Positions 57,563 through 64,000 of a stretch of 64,000 nucleotides of DNA are shown in pieces. Every line of letters begins with the position of its first letter. The first letter of the stretch is position 1. The notes beneath the pieces are model-generated. The model searched no databases. It was not told where the DNA came from and saw only the letters and a list, made by a program, of their open reading frames with translations. This stretch comes from Trichosphaerium sp. ATCC 40318 (lineage: Eukaryota > Discosea > Flabellinia > Trichosidae), in NCBI GenBank assembly GCA_038496445.1, contig JALMLS010000379.1, forward strand, positions 62,001 through 126,000, in the 5' to 3' direction. A program made the position numbers and the translations under genes.

Positions 57563-60130
57563 ATGCGTTTGATATTGTTTTTCGCACTGCTTGTCTCAAT
57601 GTCATACGCGTTGACTCTTCCAAAGCATCCACGGTTACTTATTAACGATGAACAAATAGAATCTACCAAAGAAGCTCTAAAAACCGACAAAGCACGTGAT
57701 TTCGTAAAGAACAACCAACAGCGCTAATATTAAATTTTAAAGGTAGCGAAAGGTTGGTACGATAAGCTCGTTATACAGGCTGAAGGATACTTAACCTCAA
57801 ACTACACGTATGCTCTAGTGAAACTCAACTTTTCTTTGTTCTTTTTTAACCGTTTTCGCAGTTTTAAGTACCCAAGTGTTATTGGATCTAGCGGCATCCT
57901 GTTCGTGTCAAGAGACCTAAAAACGCGTGTCACAACACTAGCTGGTTTATATAGACTTACGGGGGAAACGAAGTACGCCAACCTAGCTACAGAGTACCTG
58001 CTACAAGTTTGCAAAGTACGACAAGCAATTGCGGTGGATTTTTCTTAACGGCTTTTTGTCAGTTTCCTATGTGGTACCCCATACATTTTTTGGATGTTGC
58101 TGAAATGACTGCTGGCGTATCCATTGGATATGATTGGCTTTATGATACGTTAACAGAGGACAACAAACGCGCAATAGAGGTGAACGGTTGTTCTTCCAAG
58201 TTTTTTTTAATAAAATATTAAGAAAGGACTATTTGAGCATGGGTTAAGCGCTGGAGTATCTTGCTACAGCGGAAACTTTACAAAGGGATGGTCGTGTTGG
58301 TGGAAAAGCGCTTCGATGAATTGGAACCAAGTATGTAATGGAGGCAAGTCATAAAAGCAAAAATTGTAGCTTGCAAAAACTTGAAGTGATTTTGTGCACC
58401 AAGTCGAACAGCCTAACAATTTTGTTTAACAAGGTATGCTTATGGGCGCTATTGCAATGTGGGACGTTCAAAATACGGCAAGTTCATTTATTTTGAATCA
58501 AACTGTTCAATCTATTCCATTGGCTCTGGACGTTTATAATCCTGATGGTGAGACTAAAAAGAAAGCTATCATGGATTACCAACAACAAGTTAGGTGGTTG
58601 GTTTGAAGGGCCAATGTATTGGGCTTACGCTACAGAATACACTACATTTTATCTTGCGTCTCTAATAACAGCATTTGGTAAGCACGTACTGCATGTCAAG
58701 TTTTAATTTTCTGCTTAAGGAAATGACTTTGGGCTTTTGGAAAAAGTACCAGGTATGCTCACCTGCTCTATGTCCGTGAGAAGTAAAATATTTGTTGTAG
58801 GTATGGCTATAACAGGGAATTTTAGGATAGCAAGTATTGGACCAGCTCTTCTGCGAGGTAAGCATAAACACTCAGAACAATGGAAAGCTGAATTTTGCTT
58901 AGACAACTATGCTGATTGCGATACAAGTTCAGGTGGTGTTTGGTCGATGTTATGGCTAGGTCATTACTACAAGAAGCAAATATATGTGAGCTATGAGAGA
59001 TGGCTTGAAGAAGATAGGAATCCAGACATTCTTCATGTTCTATTCACTAGGGCTTCCGACGCATCTCATAAAGTAAGAATTATTCTTACTGTTTTCCATT
59101 CTCATTTTTTTCTCTCAGATAGACTGGAACGAATTACCTCTTGAGAGTCATTTTAAAGCAGTTGATGTGGTGGATATGCGCACTGGATGGTAAAGAAAAA
59201 AAATCTCGCTGAAAATCGTAAAAAAGGTATTGATGTTCTACTAGGACGAGTGATGCCATGTACTTGGCAATTAAGGGTGGTGACACGACCAAGACACATC
59301 AGCATATGGATTTGGGCAATTTTGTTATAACAAAAAAAGGGCAAAGGTAGTTGTTCATGGTTTTTTTGAACGAGGAAGAAAAAAACCTCTAAAAACTAAA
59401 CCTAATTTTAGATTCATTCAAGATTTGGGTAGTGGAAATTACTCCTTGCCAGAGTATTTTGGAGCCAAGCGCTTCAGTTATTACAGGTAATTAGATACTA
59501 TATCTTATTGCAACTAATTAGCCCTGGCGATTGTTCACTCTACTTTCAATATAACTTTATTTGTGCAGATGTAATGCGTCAGGTCATAATGTGCCTTCAT
59601 TCAACGGACAGTGGACGAATCCTAAAATAACTCAAGCGAAAATAACAGAATACAAACCATCTAATACTAGTGTTACAGCTACGACTGATTTATCAAATGC
59701 ATACGAAGAATATGTATCATCTTACACCCGAACATGTACCAAAAAAAAAAACCCATAATACCTTTTTCTTAATATTACCCCGTAGTCACCTTGGATAAAC
59801 AATCTCACATAGTAAACGTTCAAGATGTTTTCATTAAAAACCCACAAACAAAAACCATCAGATGGAGGTTTCATACAACTGCTGATGTGAAGATTGAGTA
59901 TGTTTTAAATCATAACATTAACCTTATTGTTGTCTAGCGGTAATGTTGCCACTCTCGCACTGGGAGGTGAAACAATGGCAGTAACAGTTCATAGACCAAG
60001 TGATGTGGCGTTGGCTATGTTCGAATACAATCCACCACCTCCTCAACTTACTGAATTACACCATAAAGTAGTATATTTTGATCTTACATTAGATGAAGGT
60101 ACAACTACTATAAATGTAGAATTTAAATAA
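57563..60130 (+). CDS. Secreted heparinase II/III-like polysaccharide lyase
   Basis: A signal peptide (MRLILFFALLVSMSYALTLP) precedes HPRLLINDEQIESTKEAL, the usual N-terminus of the alginate lyase/heparinase toroid. FLDVAEMTAGVSIGYDWLYD, LSAGVSCYSGNFTKGW and SMNWNQVCNGGMLMGAIAMW follow. Then GGWFEGPMYWAYATEYTTFY, which requires removing a 46-nt GTGAGA intron, and IKGGDTTKTHQHMDLGNFVI, the H-x-H-x-D-x-G-x-F motif typical of heparinase II/III. The C-terminal beta-sandwich continues (DKQSHIVNVQDVFI, TIRWRFHTTADVKI, DLTLDEGTTTINVEFK). The likely role is degradation of acidic polysaccharides from food bacteria, algae or the cell's own coat. Substrate cannot be predicted. More than ten introns. Confidence 0.75.
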
Positions 60131-60540
60131 ACAACTTGATGTCCCTACAACCACAGTCAATAATTGCATTCTTTCTTTGTTTTCCTCTTATTTGAATTGT
60201 AACATTTAGACGAATACAGAGTCGAAGTGCGAAAAGAATAGCTAGATATTTTGTGCGAGATAACATGTTCCACCAACTGTCGGTGTTGTTCAGGTTAATG
60301 TGGTGTCCTAATTTTACAGCCTTTCACTGAAATTTTGCTTTCCTCCTGAACGTTTTCCTCGTGCAACTCCTGAAACGTTTTTGGTTTCTCAAATTCTATA
60401 TTGTTAGTTAATGATATTTGCGCAATGTTCATGAGAAGAAAAAACAAAGCATGACTTTGCAATATCCCGAAAATTCGATCCATAAATCAAAACAACAACT
60501 TTCATACCATAAACACAACACCTTGAAACATATACCAACT

Positions 60541-61109
60541 ATGCAACTCTCAAAAACCTTAACAACACTTGCTATATTCATTACAGTATGTGCATGTGTC
60601 AACGTCGTAATTTTCAAACCAGAAGAAGGCAGAGCAAGATACGGATACACTGATGGACGATTATCTGACGAACAACTCAATGAATACCCTGATGTTGTTC
60701 TCGCTGTGATCTTTATTTGCCTGAGCTCGGAGAAACTTATGAAACACTTGAACAAGCCCAAGAACACTCTTCTCCGCTTCCAGGCCCACTTGATTATCGT
60801 ATTCAAGCACATATTGGCGGATGTAGAAATGTTCAATGCAACATTCCTGATGGAAAAGGAGGTAATATTTCTAGAAGAGTATTCTGCTGCTCAACAAATG
60901 TCAATAATTGCTGCCCTGATGCAGCCGCTGTTCTTGTTGATAAGATGGTCAGAGGAGAGTAAAAAAAACATGTAACTACACAGTAAACACACTGAAAAGT
61001 ATTAATACGAACCACTTCATTGAATGATACTTTCTACCTTCTATTTTTACTAAACAATGTTTACAGGTGTGGTATTCATGTTGATGACTATTGCTCCTTT
61101 GTTAAGTAA
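60541..61109 (+). CDS. Small secreted cysteine-rich protein
   Basis: MQLSKTLTTLAIFITVCACV is a signal peptide, followed by a charged region (FKPEEGRARYGYTDGRLSDE). A 32-nt intron (60694-60725, GTTGTT to CTGAG) keeps the frame into LGETYETLEQAQEHSSPLPG. After that come GGCRNVQCNIPDGKGGNISR and VFCCSTNVNNCCPDAAAV. A last intron (GTAAAA to TTTACAG) leads to CGIHVDDYCSFVK. The mature part has ten cysteines in a spaced, paired pattern (C-C-CC-CC-C-C), suggesting disulfide-knotted structure. No family recognised; without the 32-nt intron the gene would look frameshifted. Confidence 0.55.
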
Positions 61110-61428
61110 TAGCATACACACCATTTTCCTACCAGCAACGAATATACAAGGGTGAATAAATCAATTCAGAACCTGATGGTGCTAGAACGTAGACGGATTT
61201 CAGTCCTTGTTGTAAGTGCTGCAAGAACTACACTGCTTAACTCAGATCTGGAAGTGCTTTGTCGGATTTCATTTTCTTTGAGAGGGTACTAGAGTATTCT
61301 CATTTCGCCATGATTTTAAACAAGCCTACAATGAACTGCTGTAGACGGAGTGTTGGCAATAAAACAAAGGCACATAACAATCCAGATTATTTGTTTATTT
61401 TTCTGAACTACAAAGTAGCGTTTATGTA
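61110..61428. other. Convergent gap, nothing recognised
   Basis: About 320 bases between the ends of the small secreted gene (+) and the macrodomain gene (-). No feature seen. Confidence 0.35.
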
Positions 61429-62849
61429 TTATTGCATCGATAACTTGAGCGCCAACTACACATGAGTAAACAACAAAGGTTTTCAAAAAAAAAAAAAAAT
61501 CAAGCAAACAAGTACTTTTAATTCTGCATCTTCGTCATCATCTGTTACATCTATTAACATGTCTCCCTTTTTAGTCTCTTTTACACCCGTATCAGCATCT
61601 TTAGCATTAGTTGCTTCTTCTGGAGTACTTTTGGTTCCTTCTGGCTCTTGTTTATCCTTTACACTTGCTGTTTGTTCGCTTGGGAACTGCTCATGGAATT
61701 CTCTTTCAAATATTTGTACAGTCGTTTCATCAAAGTTTGTAAGCCTTACAAGCTTAATCTTTGTTTGGGGATTATTCTTTGCATATTCTTTAATAGTATT
61801 AAACATGATTTGAGCGCATAGCTCTTTCTAAAAAAACAGTGTTACTCGAAGAAGTATAGTTTCATTTTTTTTCATTAAATTTACATGAAAAAAACGTACT
61901 GGGAATCTAAAAATGCCTGTGGATAACGCTGGTATGGCAACGGATGCGTATCCAAGCTCGTCAGTGAGAACAAGTATATTTCTTATAGCCAGTTGCTGGC
62001 AGTATTGTTAGTCAATGAAAAGCTATTTAGACCACAAATAAATGAAGTTTTTTTGAATGACGACTAGCTATCTACGCGAGACCACTCCACTTCACGTATT
62101 TTCTTTCATTTACGCGTACGAGTAGATAGATATTTTTCGGCAAGAAAGCCTTCAATGAAAACAAACAGAACGTTAAACAGCTTTGTTTAAAAAACTTACC
62201 AAAATGATTGTTTCGCCAAACTTTCCATCTCTCCATACAGGGCCTACGGCATGTATGACACGCTTACATGGCAGTGTGCCTGCCGTTGTATGCATTACAG
62301 AGCCTTCATCTAGTTGACCGTTCTTGTGAAAGTAGGCGTCACTCTCGTGTTGTATTATTCGGCCTCTATTTGTTTTTAGGATCGGTGTGACGTCTCCAAT
62401 TCTTTTACGTACCCTTCTCGAACGATAGCACCTGCCAAGCCGGCTAAACGTCCGTTATTAATACAAATTGTGTATGGATTCTTTAAATCGTGTTTAGCTT
62501 GTCTTGGTACGTACAACAATGATCCAAGCGTTGGTTTGCCGCGTTTACTATTACATCTGCGTCTTCCTTCGTTAAATCACCGAGGCGCACTTGTATTGTC
62601 ATTCCTACGTTCAGAGTGTCAATAGAGCGAAGTTCAAAGAATTTCACTTTACCGTGAACTGTTGCTTCTTTTCTTGCAACAGATCTCTTTCCTTCTCCTC
62701 TTTCAACCACTCGCGGAGGTGGCGCTACATTTTATTACTCGCCAAGAACTTTAGGTTAGAGGGCCAATAACGCCACACGTACGCCCTGATGCTGATAAAC
62801 TTGCTGCAATAGCCATCGCCAGCATTTCGTCTTCGCTCATGTGTGCCAT
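61429..62849 (-). CDS. Macrodomain protein with ubiquitin-interacting motifs at both ends
   Basis: MAHMSEDEMLAMAIAASLSA at the N-terminus fits the ubiquitin-interacting motif (acidic run, then L-x-x-A-I-x-x-S). The centre is a macrodomain: IQVRLGDLTKEDADVIVNAA, then NQRL, GGLAGAIVREG, RVIHAVGPVWRDGKFGE, LTDELGYASVAIPALSTGIF. It keeps the NAAN and STGIF loops that bind ADP-ribose. A linker rich in Glu, Thr and Lys follows. The last exon, joined over an intron starting GTACTTG and ending ATGTGTAG, completes EDAELKLALKLSMQ, a second near-perfect UIM. The intron splits the motif. A reader of ADP-ribosylated, ubiquitylated proteins, or an ADP-ribosylhydrolase, is the inference. Six or so introns. 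Confidence 0.8.
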
Positions 62850-63268
62850 GCTACGTATTTCGGTTTTGATTTAAGTCATTGGACAATAATAGAATGTCAC
62901 GCACACGACCTTTGTCGCCAATGTTGTTGTAAAACCTAAATGATTACATTGTCTTTGTATTGATTACAATTGCGAGCATTTGTGGCAATAAAAAAACGGC
63001 TTACCTTTTTCACATTTCTACGTCTAAATTACGCCATTACGTACCTACTTGAACAGTTGAGCGTAATAGCCAACCAGGGAATTCAAGGCTTAAGTTTTTA
63101 TTTTAAGGTATAGGTCCGCACAAAGAGCTCAGTTAACGCTAGTGGTGTTGATGCGCCTTGCCTACTCAGCCAAATTTACATCATTTACAAACAGAAGGAC
63201 CTGAAAACCCTTCCAACAAACACTCCTGCTTAGTATATTGCGAATTTCGCCTGTATTTCATTCAATAG
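62850..63268. promoter_or_regulatory. Divergent promoter region at the right edge
   Basis: About 420 bases between the macrodomain gene (-) and the last gene (+). No specific site seen. Confidence 0.35.
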
Positions 63269-64000
63269 CATGTCTACAAACGTAGAAACCGATATCAAAG
63301 GTGCTTACCCTAAAGAACATAATTCTTCTCCTCTTTACGCCCCAACGGCAGATAGTAACGAGCGTTTAGAGGTGCGAACACATTGACCATGCTATAAGCT
63401 CAACAGCAATTATTAAAACGTTATAATTTAATATGTTTTGGAACAAGGAGACTCGAGTACTTTACTAGCTCCAATGCTTATTTTGCTCGTAGGACGAAGA
63501 TGCACAAAGTAACACTTCACCGGCGTCAAACGAACCACCAACAATTACTGACGAAGGTATTGCACCAAAGCTAATTGTACCGTTACTTTTTGGTGACAAG
63601 CTTAACGCGCCCATCATCTTTTGTGAAAATCACATTATGTATGCTGTGGTTGCTAACGATATTAGACCTCACCAGTATCCTTGAGGAGGGCGTAGGAGCT
63701 GATAATAAAACATCAGATGATGATGATAAACCAGAAAGCTCTGATACGCCCACGTCAACTAAGGACACGTCGTCAGCTCCACAAGACAGCAAATCAAAAT
63801 CCGGAAAAATCAGCAAGCACACACGCAAAGGAAAGGACAAAACTACGCACCTAGACGCCAAACCACCTATGCACACCGACGAAATTAGAACTTCTCGCAT
63901 CATGACCGCTGAAGAAGAGGCAGCTCAAGAAAAAATGCGAAGAGAACGGCATTCGGGAGGTAGACGCAGAGGCGCATTTATGGCAAGGTACAAACGTGAT
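63269..64000 (+). CDS. Disordered acidic/basic protein, 3' end off the window
   Basis: Exon 1 starts MSTNVETDIKGAYPKEHNSS. After an intron starting GTGCGAAC comes DEDAQSNTSPASNEPPTITD, then a long Ser/Asp/Lys-rich stretch (DNKTSDDDDKPESSDTPTST, KSKSGKISKHTRKGKDKTTH). The visible end is DEIRTSRIMTAEEEAAQEKM followed by an Arg-rich run. The Asp/Ser-rich composition suggests an intrinsically disordered regulatory protein. The gene continues beyond 64000 and no domain is visible so far. Confidence 0.55.

Noticed and set aside
60541-60972. Frameshifted pseudogene reading of the small secreted protein
   Set aside because: A 32-nt GT-AG intron restores one frame with all cysteines, which is simpler, though very short.
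1-64000. CRISPR arrays, bacterial operons, riboswitches, rRNA genes
   Set aside because: None seen. The spliceosomal introns show nuclear eukaryotic DNA.

Overview
The window is nuclear DNA of a unicellular eukaryote with a compact, intron-rich, AT-leaning genome. About 25 genes lie on both strands. Nearly all are broken by spliceosomal introns of roughly 40-60 nt, often with GTAC-type donors, and intergenic gaps are short. Gene content includes SH2 domains, a RapGAP, 14-3-3, a WIPI/PROPPIN, a CLU-type protein, an AIG1-like GTPase and F-box proteins. Together with the tiny introns this suggests a free-living protist, most likely an amoebozoan; that placement is inference from gene content only.

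Left part (1-17 kb, almost all minus strand): a carotenoid cleavage oxygenase cut by the window edge, an F-box/leucine-rich-repeat protein, a gamma-glutamylcyclotransferase-like enzyme with membrane segments, a small Cys-rich protein, a mitochondrial hydroxyacid-oxoacid transhydrogenase (ADHFE1), then three secreted or membrane genes: a mucin-like membrane protein, a DUF547 protein with a tail anchor, and a large secreted protein that may be glycosidase-like.

Middle part (17-46 kb): beta-carbonic anhydrase, a coiled-coil protein whose start codon lies 1 bp from that of the divergent RNA polymerase III subunit RPC3, a 74-residue EF-hand protein, a divergent 14-3-3, and a WIPI3/4-like autophagy propeller. 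Two very large, apparently novel multidomain genes follow. One (minus, 27.7-35.4 kb) combines CLU-type regions, two ZZ zinc fingers, leucine-rich repeats and a CHORD-like zinc module. The other (plus, 35.8-41.2 kb) joins a Cbl/STAT-like EF-hand-SH2 unit, a second SH2 and two PP2C domains, the second lacking metal ligands. A poly(A)-tailed insertion with odd base composition lies at 42.4-43.0 kb, just before mitochondrial succinyl-CoA:3-ketoacid CoA transferase (SCOT).

Right part (46-64 kb): a signalling-rich stretch with an AIG1-like GTPase, an unknown protein, an F-box/Ras-like GTPase fusion and, further on, a RapGAP. These are interspersed with a CCR4/nocturnin-type nuclease, the splicing factor BUD31 with part of its cysteine set missing, a secreted heparinase II/III-like lyase, a small Cys-rich secreted protein, a macrodomain protein with ubiquitin-interacting motifs at both ends, and an acidic/basic protein running off the right edge.

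Exon joins were made by hand from reading frames, GT-AG borders and family similarity. Gene ends are usually firmer than internal borders. CACGTG is strikingly frequent through the whole window.
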